From: Gymnopilus junonius
Taxonomy: Eukaryota; Basidiomycota; Agaricomycetes; Agaricales; Galerinaceae
Direction of reading: 5' to 3'
NCBI GenBank assembly: GCA_015501075.1
Contig: JADNYJ010000005.1
Location: 310,001-374,000, forward strand
DNA length: 64,000 nucleotides
Position 1 is the stretch's first letter. Every line of letters starts with the position of its first letter. Positions 47,871 through 62,035 of this stretch are shown piece after piece. Under the pieces are notes generated by a model, which had not been told where the DNA came from, did not search any database, and worked only from the letters and a program-made list of their open reading frames with translations. Made by a program: the position numbers and the translations under genes.

Positions 47871-49771
47871 TTATACTTCAGAAGCCTTCTTATTCAGACT
47901 TACCCAGCTGCTATCGACTGTATCACCAGCGTTACTCTCTATATCAGCATCAGAGCTGGTCTCGAACTCTGTCGTAGATTCTTGCACTTCTTCACTTGTC
48001 TGCACATCTTTCGCCTTCTCTTGCTTCGCTGTCACAGGCGGTGGAAGATCGACGGTTGACGGCGCTCGGAATGGCTGAGTAGGAAGAAGACGATTGCGGA
48101 GAGAAATTAGAAAATAGGGAAGGTTCAATAATCCATCCAGGACGAGAGTCGGAAGATGGGATGCGAATTTATACGTAGACGCTGTGTATTGAGACGTCAG
48201 TGAGAATTCATGGCAAGTTTGAGTCCGGTATTTACCTCCTGCGCCGATCGAGAAACGTTCCCCCCGAACCCAATGGCGGAGACGACCAATGCCAAGACCG
48301 ACACCAAACAGTGATGGATCGTGGCGGCCACCACTGACCACCCCTACAATATTATCCGCGAAGACAGACAAGTCCGTCTCCTTGCGCGGTATGCTGTAGA
48401 CGTATCCCCCATTAAGAAGGGACCTCAGACGTCCCATGCGAGAAGTCACTTGGGGTTTTTCACCCATGACGCTGATAAAAGCCGGCCCGTATATTACCTT
48501 TTCAGAAGCAGTCCAATCTTCCATTGACTTGTAAATCCCTTCGGGTGGAAGAGCATTAAAGGATACACCGATACTAAATGTACCGACATCGATAACGACG
48601 ACGTTGATGTTCTGCATCGAATCCGACTTGTCAGCCATTGCTGCAATCCGAATTTCCCTACGTAGGACTTCTACACCCCTTAAAGTACCCGCAGCACTGA
48701 TAGCCTGAACAGAGGCGAAGGGAAGACCCACACGAGCATCCATTGCTGGTAAGCAGACGATGATAGACCTCTTGCCCTTGTCTCGGCTTCGAGCGGAGAC
48801 TGTACGGAGTAACGGCAAGAGAGCTTGAATAACCTGCAGTGGTGTTATTTGGGTAGCAGTGAGGTAGGGCAAGTAGGTGTTCTGGAGGGAGACATGCTCA
48901 AATGGGGCATTGGTGTAAGGGACTGGAGCAGAGAGGGTGAGGAGCGAAATTATGGAATGAATGTAAGGCATCGTTGAAGGTGAAGCATATGGATCACCAG
49001 CGGCCTTGATGGGGAACTTGCGAGAAAGTGCCGCAGAGAGGGAGCGCAGGAATATGGGGACGGTAGCAGGCTACCAAAGGTCATGAGAAACAATAATGTG
49101 TCGGTAAAGTGGATCTAGGCCCACCTCGAAAGGATCGAGTACGAGAGCTTTGACATATCCTTGTGTCTTGGATTCAAGATTATGGACAGCCTCTGGTGTA
49201 GAAACACTAGCTAGGACAATGTAGCCCTTCTTCTCGAGATCAAGGATTAATGGCAGGGCATAGGGAGTATCTCCTCCCAGGACGACTGAATTAAATCAAA
49301 GGTCAGCATAATGAAACAAGGGTCATGGGCCGGATAGGGCGCACCAACAATCTGCAGGCGATCATTTGACAGAGATTTCTGGGTGGTACGCAGATACCTC
49401 TGATCGTGATGTCTTCTCGTAAAGACATCCCTGTAGCCGACTAACAATCCAGCACCCACGACTCCGACCACGATACCGGTTGTTCTCCATGGATGGCGAG
49501 CTATCAAATCCGTCGATTTTGAGAGCCAAGATGAAGTTACTGGAGGAGGAGGTGGTGGTGGCGGGGGAACCTGGAAGTCACCGAGTGTGGGGATGTGGAC
49601 GTCTGGAAAAGCGGGCATGCCAGGACCATATCGCGATATATCGACCCAGAGCTGATTGACGACTTGGTGGACATCGGGAAGGTTAAGACTGTGGGTAACG
49701 GCGCTGATGGAGGTGTTGACATACTCCTCCACCGACGCAAGATATTCCTCGATGTTGTCGAGGGATGGCAT
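47871..49771 (-). CDS. DUF1776 family protein, SDR-like
   Basis: Several exons from ATG 49771. The N-terminus predicts a helical segment, a polyproline run (nine prolines around 49545-49570) and one membrane helix (TGIVVGVVGAGLLVGYRDV). A Rossmann-like half follows: QIVVVLGGDTPYALPLILDLEKKGY, LVLDPFEP, then INVVVIDVGTFSIG. Fungal DUF1776 proteins share this layout and are thought to be degenerate short-chain dehydrogenases. The usual YxxxK catalytic pair is not evident. No function is established. The C-terminal tail is acidic and Ser-rich. Confidence 0.75.
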
Positions 49772-50047
49772 GGTGGCCGTAAGCAGCAGCAGCAGAAAAG
49801 ACAGACATCGTGTCTAGGGTCTGAGTCACGTCATCCTTTCCAAATCGAGTATCACTTTAATCTGCGCCTCTGGAGAGAAAACGAATGAATAAAAACTACG
49901 ACTACTCTAAGGCTTGCAAACGAAATGATCAACGTTAGAGAGCACCGAAAATGCAAAGAATTTTGAATTTTAGAAGGTTGGATATACTGTACGACGATGC
50001 ATGAAATTAAGTACGAAGATCTAACCAAGCTTTTGCCTCTACGAACT

Positions 50048-52008
<1,961 letters not shown>

Positions 52009-52167
52009 GTTGTGTATGGGAGGAAGGTTGAGGATGAGCAACAAGAAAAGCCGACCACGTAGAAATTAAAGTTCACACACTCCGGCTTCATCCGTTTCTC
52101 GCCGCGTCTTCCTTTTCCAGCATGCCGACCTCGGACTTTCGTGTTTATAGTAATACAACAGTCTACA

Positions 52168-53360
52168 CTAATCGGCATCATGAAAAAATCCCATGTTACT
52201 TCTGCTGCTGCAAAAGGGGCTTGGCCGTCGTCCTTCAGACTCTGCATACTGACTGGGGTTGGTAAAATATGTCAAGGGGGTATATAGGCAGCCATCGGGA
52301 GAGAATCCTGCGTTTTGCCACTGGGAATGGAACACAGGTGAATGCGACTGAGAGCTAGATTCCCTTTGATAAATTAACACAGAAATGGGACTGACACATT
52401 AACTTACCTCGGCATCTCGAAATCTGCCTGTCGACAGACGGAAATCTGCACAGGCAATGCGGCAGAGCCTGTATGTGGGGCGCCACTGTACTCTGCTTGA
52501 GTAGCGCATATACGAGAAGGGTAAGATGGCTGGTGGGACGCCTGCCCGTTCCGTAGAATATAGGTTGGGCTGTTGTATGGCAAAGGCGCATCTAAAACTG
52601 CTGACGAAAGTCCCGTTCCAAACGACGCCTGATTGTAAGACACTGGCATAGGGTATATGCTGCGTGAAGTATAGCTAATGGGAAGACGCAAAGGGAGAGG
52701 GGACGGAGAGGGAATCGGACTCTCGTCTTGGTCAAGTTCTTTCGTCTCGAATTCTGTCTGCGGACGAGAATAAGGGTGAGATGACGGAGCAAAAGCGTTT
52801 GTTCTGCCTCCTCCCAGTCGTGATCGATAGGCTGGCGTTGGCATGATATTGTCCGCATATTCGAACTGAGGAGTACCCTCCCGAACGACGTTATTCCGGG
52901 TTCTCGCAGGCACTCGTATTTTGGTTTCACGAACAGAGTATTCACAGGTGAGACCGCGCGCAGTACAGCGTAAGCAAATGGGTCGGTGTCCTGAACACTA
53001 CTCTTGCTTTTAAAGGTGACATCAGAAGATAGCATATTATTACGCACCTTTGTTTTCCTCTCTCGACATTTATCACAAGCCTGAGCAGTCCGTTGTCGAG
53101 CCGGCTGAGGCTTGGCACGCTGCAACTGCTCCAAAGGTGCCTTCTTGAATAGAGGCCTTAGTTCTGTGTCTTTACGTACTGAAGCTAGCTGGGAGGGATT
53201 TCGCAAAAAATCGCTGCACTCTGTCACCCAACTCTTGCCAGAGGGTGATGAACCACTTTCAGAACCTTTGGGAGTCTGGTAAAAAGCATGCAAGTCGTTA
53301 AAATCGCTACCGAGAGGCGCGCTCGAGAAGCAGGAAGGCAAATCATCTCGATAAGGCATA
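52168..53360 (-). CDS. Zn(II)2Cys6 binuclear-cluster transcription factor
   Basis: Three exons (53360-53049, 52997-52408, 52363-52168) give 365 aa. The zinc cluster spans the first intron: A-C-D-K-C-R-E-R-K-T-K, then C-S-G-H-R-P-I-C-L-R-C-T-A-R-G-L-T-C, with all six cysteines in the right spacing (about residues 92-121). The rest is low-complexity and rich in Ser, Pro and Tyr, with no recognisable fungal-specific middle domain, so this is a short member. It lies upstream of ATP2 on the same strand (159 bp apart). The target genes cannot be predicted. Confidence 0.85.
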
Positions 53361-53890
53361 AGAGGTATTTTTGAAAACAAAAGCAGAGGGAAGACAGGCA
53401 AGGGTAGGCTGACGAATTTTTGTTCAGGCTGGGCAGGAAATGGGCTAGGCGAATAGAAGAGAATGTTAAAAAATTGTTCTCGCTGAACAGAACAAATAAA
53501 TGTAAAGTCCAATCGCTCATGTTTTCTTCTTTCACAAACAACAACCCTAGATGCAAGCGATCGAAAATGAATAGATCGAGAATCGTACCCCGGTGTCCCC
53601 TAAGTCTAGGGCCCTTTCAGCGCGCTCGGGAGAGCCTTACTCCTTCCCAATTGGGGTGTTTTCACACTCCGCGGCAATTGCCACATGTAGCTATGGCTAC
53701 CTTTTTGGCGAGAAAATAAAGCTCAGCAGTTTTCGTGAAATGCCTGGTCATTGTACTCCATATTACACATATGTAGAACAATATATGCATCTGACTCTGT
53801 TCGGCCCAACTCCAACTATCAGCAACATCGGAGATTGAAGAGCCAGCAAAATTCTTACTCGGGACATTTCAGCATGCCAATATTCGGCGC
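53361..53890. other. Intergenic region upstream of the Zn2Cys6 gene
   Basis: I find no exon in these 530 bp. It probably holds the Zn2Cys6 promoter and the isovaleryl-CoA dehydrogenase 3' end. Nothing repeated or palindromic stands out. Confidence 0.35.
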
Positions 53891-55664
53891 TTACTGTTTA
53901 AATTGGTCGTTAAACTCTCGTCCAATAAGCATGCGTCTTATTTCCTGTGTTCCAGCACCGACTGTGTATAGTCGAGAGTCGCGAACAATTCGACCTATCG
54001 GATAATCTAAATTGCATTCAAAGAAGGCGACGGAGTCAAATTTAATCCACTTCGCAACCATAAGCAACCACTAACCGTTGATATAGCCATTTCCGCCAAA
54101 GCACTGCATGCCTTCAAGGGCAACTTCTACAGCCTTCTCCGTTGAATATAAGATTGCGCCTGCGCAGTCCTGTGCCGGTATAGAATATTTTAGCGAGCTG
54201 CATTGGAATTTTGACCAATCGGGTTCTCGGCCAGTTTTCATATGAAAAGAGGCATCCATATAGCTCTACAAGAAGTATAAAAAAACTCACCCTGCGACTG
54301 ACTCTCCCTTGGTCGCATGCTCTTGCGACCGCGTAAACATAAGCACGGCTTGCGTTCAGTTTAGTATACATATCGGCAATCTTGGCTACGGCGAAAGTCA
54401 GCGCGGGGACTCGTCAAACAAAATTTAGACTTGCCTTGCATCAGCTGGAAAGTCCCGACTTGCTGTCCGAACTGCTTCCTTTGATGTATGTATTCCACTG
54501 CATAGTCGAACGCCGCCTGCATCAAGCTTTAAAATATTGAGAGGAAATTTCGTACAACTTTGAATAGCAATACCCGAGTGGTCCACCACTCAAAACAATG
54601 CGTTCCAGATCGAGACCTGACATGAGTACTGAAGCCCCTTTATCGACGGCTCCAAGGATATTCTCTTTGGCAGAGCTATGAGTAAGAAACGGATGTCTAT
54701 AATAGGACCCTCCTACCTTCTGGTACCTTACAGTTGTCAAATACCAGTTCACATGTATCGCTACCTCTCATTCCGAATTTATCTAGCTTCGGGCTCGTCG
54801 AGAATCCTTTGAAGCCACGTTCAATGATGAAGGCAGTAATTCCTTTGGAACCCTTCTTGGGACCGGTCTTAGCGTATACCACAAGAGTGGATGCGACGGG
54901 GCCATTTGTTATCCTGTCATCTACAATAAGAGACTTGCTCCAGGTTATGTCGGCAGACACTCACCAAAATTTGGTACCATTCAGTAACCAACCATCATCG
55001 ACTTTATCCGCTCTGAGACGCATACTTACGACATCACTACCACTTCCAGGTTCACTCATTGCCAAGCTTCCGACTTTCTTGCCAGCAATCAAATCAGGTA
55101 AATACTTCTGCTTCTGGTCCTCGGTTCCATGTCGATGAATTTGGTTCACACATAAGTTAGAATGAGCACCATATGATAGTGCAACTGATCCTGATGCTGT
55201 TGAAAGTGCTTCCATTGCAAGGGTATGGTGCAGGTAGCCAAGACCAAGACCATTGTACTTAGGAGATACAGTGACCCCCAGTAAACCCATGGAGCCGAGC
55301 TTCTCCCAAATATCCTATGTAAGACGATTCGAAGTTCTGCGTGTATTATCAGCAGTAATATAACATACGGCAGGAAAGTTATTGGTCTTGTCGACTTCTT
55401 CAGCTCGGGGAGCGACTTCTTTCTGCGCAAATTCTACAGCAGCATTTCGAAACTAAAATGAACGACATGTTGAATGAGCAGTTCGCCTGAAAAAATGCAA
55501 GTCTGGCATACCTCAGCTTCTTCTTCCGAAAGACCAGCAACATCTGTGTTGTAGAATGAGGCATACCGTCTTTGCAGTGGATTAACGGGCGTAGGGGTGG
55601 CAACTCTGAGGAAGGAGGGGCGTCCAGAGTTTCGCATGCATTGTATAACTCTGAGAGAAGCCAT
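53891..55664 (-). CDS. Isovaleryl-CoA dehydrogenase, mitochondrial
   Basis: About nine exons from ATG 55664. The basic N-terminus ([20 protein letters not shown]) suits a mitochondrial signal. Acyl-CoA dehydrogenase motifs appear in order: [98 protein letters not shown], then [15 protein letters not shown] with the catalytic Glu of the isovaleryl type. The end is [29 protein letters not shown]. It oxidises isovaleryl-CoA in leucine breakdown and passes electrons to ETF. Its catalytic Glu position separates it from medium-chain enzymes. Confidence 0.92.
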
Positions 55665-55969
55665 TAGCACGGCCAGAACGGAATTTCAATGAAAATAGAG
55701 GGTATAAGTGAAAGTCACAAACTCAGCCCCTCTCTAATCGGAACTAATCCGAAAGCGGATGCTGGTCTGATCCCATATTAGGGTTGAGTCCAGCTGAGTA
55801 GGGCAAGGCGCTACCAACGTTGCTACTATACGTCAATACTTGAAATATATGAAATATCTACAAGGCATCGCAGCCATAAGGTGGTCATGTAATATAAGTA
55901 TCTTCCTGATAAACGTAGTATAAAATGGTCGGTCGCCGCAGAATAGACAACATCGGTTTAAGCAATTAC

Positions 55970-57475
55970 TTATTCCAAGACGGGCTCGGACACCGATACT
56001 CGAAAATAGGGACCTTGTTGTCCAGCATCCATGCATACCTTCCTTCGCGTAGCCTGTACAGCATACGTGTGTACTATCTCCTGATCCAGTTCCTGCCAGA
56101 CGCTGATTTTCTTCATGTTCTTCGGTTCCAGGTCAACAACAGTCACACAGCCAAAGTTCCCTTCTGCTTCATGAGTGTGCAAAGGGTCCAAAAAGTCCAA
56201 TTTGACAAAGATAGAACAGTCCTTGAAGGTAGCGGAGAGAAGATAGGCCATAGCATAATACTTCAAATGCTCAGGTGCCGGGTTTGCATGATCCAAGTTC
56301 AATTTGTCACGCGACGTGTATGTGTCCAGGAAATCGATCCAGTCAGAGATACTAAGATCTCCCATAGAAATGGAGCCAATGTCAATCGCCTCAGAAGATA
56401 TTGAGTTGGAATCGCTGATAGCGTTCTCTGAAGAAGCCACAAATGCTTTCCGATACAATGATGTTTCGGCAGTTCGCCACAACTTGGAAAGGCCTTCTAT
56501 GTCAAGGCTATCGAGATCGCGTTGAAGCTGCGACAGAATACTGAGAATAGGGGTTGCGAGGAGACGTCGCACCAGAGACACAGTAAATGCACGGCGAATC
56601 GAATCCAAGTCCTCAGCGGTAACTTCATCTTTCAACGTACGCCATGCCTGGGAATAACGAGTCAGAAAAACACCATCTTTCAAGAATTTCGACTGACTTC
56701 AGAAGGCTTAACAACCTTTCCGCGGGCAAAAATCTTGAGATTATTGATTGACCCGTTGCTCGCAGCCCATGCGTTCCATAAGCTTGATATGGCTTTGGTC
56801 ATGCGGCTTTCGTCTCCAGAAAATAGATCGAGAGGACAGTAATCCGTTGCTACTTTTTGCCCTTTTTGAACTTTCACAAACGAATGCATGCAAAATCGAC
56901 AGGTCTGGGTCTTGATTGGCTTAGTCTCTTGGGATAGATGAACTGGAGAGGGTAAGAATGCCCATTTTGGCTAGAATGAAAAAAAGATTCTGGAGTGTGA
57001 GATCTCTAACATTTCTGAGGAAGCGATGAAGGAAACTAACTTTTATTTCGATTGCCAGGTAATTTCCTCCGACAAGATCCGTCGCCAGAACTCCCCTCGA
57101 TCTCATCAAATCAATTTCGCTCGCTTTTATTCGGTCCTGTGGTCTAACAGAGTTCTGGAGAGCGACGAGATTCTCCAGCCACACGTTTCCCAACTGGACA
57201 CTGCGTAAGGTAGGCAGATATTCAGGAGGTATCAGCTTTTGCATGAATTTTGCCTGATACTCGATAATTGGATCATCAAATTCTGGACGTCCTCCAATAT
57301 TTTTTACCCCTATCGATCCTTCAGGTTTCGAACCAAGCAAAGGCGACTTCCGTAAACGCAGAACTGTGCCCGAGAAGTCTGCATGCGGAGGTCCTCTGTA
57401 AGAGAAAACGATCGTAGCAGCGCCTTCAGAAACATATTCCCAATCGCCCGGATTGCTCTGACGAATGTCGAGCAT
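55970..57475 (-). CDS. IPK1: Inositol-pentakisphosphate 2-kinase
   Basis: About five exons from ATG 57475 to TAA 55970. Family motifs are WEYVSEGAATIVFSYRG near the start, TVLRLRKSPLL, MQKLIPPEYLP, LAIEIKPKWAFLPSP followed by a CRFCMHS zinc-like motif, DYCPLDLFSG and, near the end, YLLSATFKDCSIFVKLDF. The enzyme makes phytic acid (InsP6) from InsP5, needed for mRNA export and other nuclear events. The intron inside AIEIK|PKWAF is canonical. Sequence between the two halves is acidic and variable. Confidence 0.88.
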
Positions 57476-59666
57476 TGGATTTTTGAGAGGTTGAACGGGA
57501 TCAGTGCTTTATCCAGGTAAATATACTCGTTAAAGCTATGGGTAGCATCATGGCGGTAGAAACTCAAAGTCCGGCAACTGCCTAATTTATGTCCGTGACT
57601 TCCAACTGCATGCTCAGCGCTGATCACAATCGATTTCTTCTTACTTTACACACAGGGATTTGCAGTAAAGAGTCGTCTGGATTCGGCATTGTTGAGAAAG
57701 CTTTCATACTCTTTCTGTGATTCGCGACAGAGTGCAACAGCGAACGTCGGCCGTCTGTTGAAGAACTATAGGAGATGCTGATGTCGTCTCCTCAGGACAG
57801 TTGCGTATCCTCGAAAGCTTTCGGCGTTTGTTAGCTTGCCTCTCACAGTGTTACTCTTATTATTTTTATGCATTTTTGACCACTTTAGCTACTCCTACGC
57901 CTCTGTCGAAATATTTTTCTTCGTCCCATTTGAAAGCCCTCCAAGGTTGAGGTCTAACCTCCTCAACAAGTACACCAAAAATTGGGAGAGCCATTCAAAT
58001 ACAAATATGAAGCATTGGACGATCCAAAGAGGTACGACGAATCCTCCTACCGAGATATGTCCCCTTTCTTATGCGGCATCAGAACTTCAGGTTGGTCGTC
58101 ATTCTTAAAAGGCAGACTTGAGACTCATGAAGGCTATGGCTTGTTCGAAGCCTTATATGGATTTTCAGTAAGATCTCTAAAGTCCTAGCATAGTATCCTT
58201 AAGGTGGGTCTCAATTGGAACTGGAATATTTCAGGTCCTTGCATGTATATTTGCATTCGAATTCATACCCGATCTCGTTCGACAGCGAATGCAGAGAAAA
58301 GGAAAGATCACTCGGGACCAAGCCATTACCGTGCCCGGGACTTCTGCTTCAACACTATCCTATGTGCTCTCGAATTCCTGTATGGAAGGGCATTCTTTAC
58401 CGAGACCTAAGGCCCGAAAATGTTCCAATTGGTGTTGACGGGTACTTTTGGTCCTTTGCGCATGAATCTTGGAACATCCTCCAGACCCGATTGTGGACGG
58501 CAAGAAATAGGAATACCATTCGAATCCCATTCTATACGGCGCAAGAGTGCAGTTTGATAATATCAGATGAAGACTTCCCATATTGCGTGATAACTGGTAC
58601 ATATACAACGTATTTTCTTCCCTTTGAATGTATTGCTTCTGGCCAAGTCGGCCTCTGATCATGTAGGCATTTTGTGAATAATTACAGAGCTATCCTTCAG
58701 CCTCAGGTACCAGAAAATCCGGGATCATTGGTACCTAAATTACAGGAGCAGATTAGGAAACATCAATGTCCTTGGATCGCCAAAGTTGACTCGCAGAAAA
58801 ATGGAGAAGGGAGTGTACAAGATTTGTCTGCCTTAGCACTGTTGCGTACTAAATTATCTGCCCCAATGGACCCTGATTAATTGCCTTCACTGCATGGCAA
58901 TTGCTTGCCTTACCTCTGATCCAATAATCCTTATCCTTGGGGCTGTTTCCTTTTCGACGGAGTCTATCATCCGCCGTGTTTTAGTTTGCAGCTCCATGTA
59001 GCAAATTCTGGGCATCCTACTTTTTTCAAATTGGCAATGGCGATTTGCACGGAAACTTCATATTCGGGGCATTGGACGAATCGACATTTGAATGCGTCTG
59101 CTAACAGCAAGCAGATATTCGGATTCCTGCTTGTGCCTCCTTTTTTTGTTTCAATACTTGCTTGATCAAAACATGAGGCGCAGAAACTCATGTGACAGCC
59201 GTCTGTCCCCTTCTGACAACAATTGCTCTTGTTATCTTTCTACCACGGTTAAATAATGGGTTAACTGCTGGCATCGCAACCCAAGACAATAAAGCCCTGC
59301 GTCTAGGAATTTTAACAAGCTGATTATTGGAAGAGCAGCTTGAAATTTTTGGGAATAACATACGAAGATTCGTACGAAACATCACAGAAAAAGGTTTTAC
59401 CAATAAAGATATTGTACAAATATGTCTGTCACTACCAGCACTTCTAATCTGTCAACGTCGTCATTAGAGTCCGTGAATTCACCAGATCGCAGCGCGATGA
59501 GAATAGAGAAAAGAAAGTCGAATCAAAGAACGGCGTCCAGCGACTACTGCTGACAACTCCAGCATGCAATACGCTCGAAGATCGAAAGGAGTGTGATCAA
59601 TGCCACCCGGTTCCAACGAGAAGCGGGGAAATGAGAAACAAGAAAACCAAAGAAGCGTGGAGAAGT
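57476..59666. other. Gene-poor stretch with kinase fragments
   Basis: Apart from the AGC-kinase-like fragments near 58205-58660, I see no credible gene in these 2.2 kb. Short open frames near 57836-58190 and 58967-59191 match nothing I recognise. Confidence 0.4.
58205..58660 (+). pseudogene. Broken AGC-type protein kinase fragment
   Basis: Three reading frames carry successive kinase pieces: LVRQRMQRKGKITRDQA, then HYRARDFCFNTILCALEFLYG, then GILYRDLRPENVPIGVDGYF. Together they match AGC kinase subdomains V to VIb, including the catalytic-loop RDLRPEN. Two one-base gaps separate them, at a CC run near 58330 and a GGG run near 58388. No DFG motif is evident downstream, although a GTYTTYFLPFECIASGQ stretch may be a worn GTxxYxAPE activation segment. 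No glycine loop was found upstream. It could be a pseudogene or a real gene hit by homopolymer errors. Confidence 0.45.
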
Positions 59667-60792
59667 TCAAGATATGGGCAATTCAAGTGAATGGAATGAC
59701 TGGAATGATATAGGTCTGGCGCCAGGTATCTTTCCACGTAAATTCTTTTCGTTGTCGGTTTCGATGATGTCTTCCAGTTCGATTTCGGTTGAGCAGTCGT
59801 CTTCGTCCGAATCAGTGAAAACCGTGTCAGAGTCGTCGCCGTCACTGCACATCTCGCTCTCGCGATCGGGGTCCAACCAAGCATTGTACCAGTTGCCGAG
59901 GAATATTTTGAGCTCGGCACTCAGACCCAAGTATTCAACGTTCCGGGCAATACCTTCCCACTGAATAAGACCTTGATGGAGACATTCCTGGATGTATTTG
60001 AAGTCTCCAAAGTACATCCAATGGACTATAAGATGAAATGTTGTCGGGTCAGGAACAGGGAGGAAGAGGATGGGATGGTCAGGGGAACATGGCATGAGAC
60101 GTGGTAGACGATCAGCGGGTACGGAAGAGTTGGAAGTGGGTGGAGTAGCCGAATACATTAAATCCAGCGATAGAGCACCACTGAACAGTCCTCTCAGATA
60201 ACTCGAGTGCGCAGACAGGTAGTCGGCGTGCAGCTGTAGATGGGCTCGGTTCAGGTTTGCATAATGAAGATGTTGTAAATTAGACGAACCGGTAGAGAAA
60301 TGCGTGGAACGGCATTCAAAGGAGGTTGCGTCGCTCTTCGTCCCAAATTGGTGGAATCGTAACTTGCCGTGAACGAGAAAGAAGGTTCAAGGGCCGAAAT
60401 TGAAGAAAAGGCAGGGAGCTCAGGTATCCCTTGAGCATGAGGAAATGGAATGACTGCAGGTGGCTGTCAGAGCAATCTCTCAGTCAATGACTGGGAGACT
60501 TACTTATGGTACAGTCTGCAGTTTCCGGTTTATCCCAGAAATGCGTTGCCAAATTATGAAGTTGGTCGGTTATGTATTCAATGGGAACACCAGTCAAAGA
60601 GGGAGGGGGGAAAAGTCTTGGTTCAAAGGAAGGCATTTGGGGAGGAGAAGTTGGCTTGCAGGCTTGAGCTGGAGCCGGTGAATTGTGAGGGATCATAGAT
60701 TGGCCAGACCCGCGGCAGCACTTTAACAAAAGAGAATCGACCTGCGCGCCTTTTAAATGACAGACTCGACAGAGACTATTGTCTATAGACAT
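59667..60792 (-). CDS. Clp1-like (clampless) protein
   Basis: Two exons (60792 to about 60492, then about 60437-59667). An N-terminal part with FEPRLFPPPSLTGVPIEYI and FWDKPETADCTI is followed by KLRFHQFGTKSDATSFECRSTHF, LNRAHLQLHADYLSAHSSYLRGLFSG, ILFLPVPDPTTFHLIVHWMYFGDF and LIQWEGIARNVEYLGLSAELKIFLGNWY. This is the pattern I associate with basidiomycete Clp1, a factor downstream of the A mating-type homeodomain genes needed for clamp-cell formation. The tail is acidic. A one-base gap lies in a T run around 60375-60390 (minus strand CCTTCTTTCTCG). The start could also be the ATG at 60696. Confidence 0.6.
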
Positions 60793-61546
60793 TGATTGGC
60801 GGAGTGTACGAATAGGCAGCTTAGTATGGTAAGATGGACCCGAAGAGGAGGGTATATGGTTGAAAAGAGAAGAAAAAAGATGGAGGAGGGAGGAAGAAAA
60901 AGAGAGATCCTGACAGAACCTTATAGCTCGGGAGGCCTCTAATTGTTTTCCGCTTGCTATTTTTGGATTCCGTCCAGCTCTTATTGTCTTTGTCCCTCAC
61001 GCCCACTGATTGAGACAACCGTCATCAGATCCCCATATCATGCCCAATTTCGCTGAGTTTATAGCAGCACATGGTTCCCGCGAACACGGACATATCCTTT
61101 TTGTTTCCGTAATTTTCGAATTCTTCTTCAACCCGAAGAATGATGCCGCTTGCATGGGCGATGAAAGATGGATCATTTGGACCCTGATACGCGCAAGTCC
61201 GCTTTGGCGCTAAAAAACCCTACACTCGTGACCAGCCAGAGAATGAGGGAGAGGAAAACCCCTCTCTTTGACATGTATTGTGTGACTTGAGAGGATGACA
61301 TTTGACAATGACCGCTCTTGCATGCTTTCTTATCGGGGGATAGTGTGTATTGAACCTCGAGCTTCCTTCCAATCCAGAGCTGTGGTGTTTCGACTATCCT
61401 GTGAAAGAGAAAGCCTTTCAGCATACTTACATCTGCCACGAGAATCCCAACGTTCTTTCTTTGCAGCAGCTAGTGGATCAACAAGCGTGTGAAATGATAC
61501 CGGCATTTACGACCCGGCGTATGGAAGTGCAGCTTGTCGCGGCGCC
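60793..61546. other. Intergenic region between divergent Clp1-like and DAD3 genes
   Basis: No exon is supported in these 750 bp. A purine-rich run on the plus strand (about 60868-60910, GAAGAAAAAAGATGGAGGAG) lies close to the Clp1-like start codon and may be a promoter tract. Confidence 0.35.
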
Positions 61547-61979
61547 ATGACCAGTCAAGGATCGCCAAATGACATTCTGACTACAAACCCGTATGAATCC
61601 CACCCAAGTTTGACGCCTTTGGAGGCCTCTGTACTTTGGGAGTATGCAAAACTTGCTCACAATGTTCGAATGGTATGCCAATATCCCTTCGATCACCAGG
61701 TATCGCAATTTATCATTGACGCGTTCCAGGTCACGCAGAAGACCCGTCTGCTTAATGAGGAACCAGACAAGGCAATGCTAGCCAAACTGCGTGTACTAGA
61801 AAAGAAGATGGGCCTCGTGTTAACCCTGGTATGTGGTCTTCAATATCATGATCTCAACATTTCAGCTGACATCGTATTAGTTCAAAGCTTCTGTATGGGG
61901 TGTCATAAACGAACAGCCAGACCCATCGATACACAATCAAAGCTACAGCGATTCAAATGATATGACGATTAGGCATTGA
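61547..61979 (+). CDS. DAD3: DASH/Dam1 kinetochore complex subunit Dad3
   Basis: Three exons (61547-61672, 61730-61828, 61881-61979) give 107 aa. The family block is complete: NPYESHPSLTPLEASVLWEYAKLAHNVRM, TRLLNEEPDKAMLAKLRVLEKKMGLVLTLFKASVWGVIN. The DASH complex couples kinetochores to spindle microtubules in fungi. The short Ser/Asn-rich tail is variable. The first intron contains an ACGCGT next to its acceptor. Its 3' end is 56 bp from the convergent ARPC1 stop. Confidence 0.9.
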
Positions 61980-62035
61980 CAAAATGTATTGCTATTATCC
62001 CATTGTATGTTTGGAAATCAGGGCAACGAGACCAT

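Noticed and set aside
57836..58188. Open frames upstream of the kinase fragment (for example KYKYEALDDPKRYDESSYRDM)
   Set aside because: Looks faintly protein-like but I could not link it to a kinase N-lobe or any family.
58967..59191. 74-codon minus-strand frame rich in cysteine
   Set aside because: No recognisable motif spacing, no introns fitting the local pattern and no supporting neighbour; left out as unsupported.
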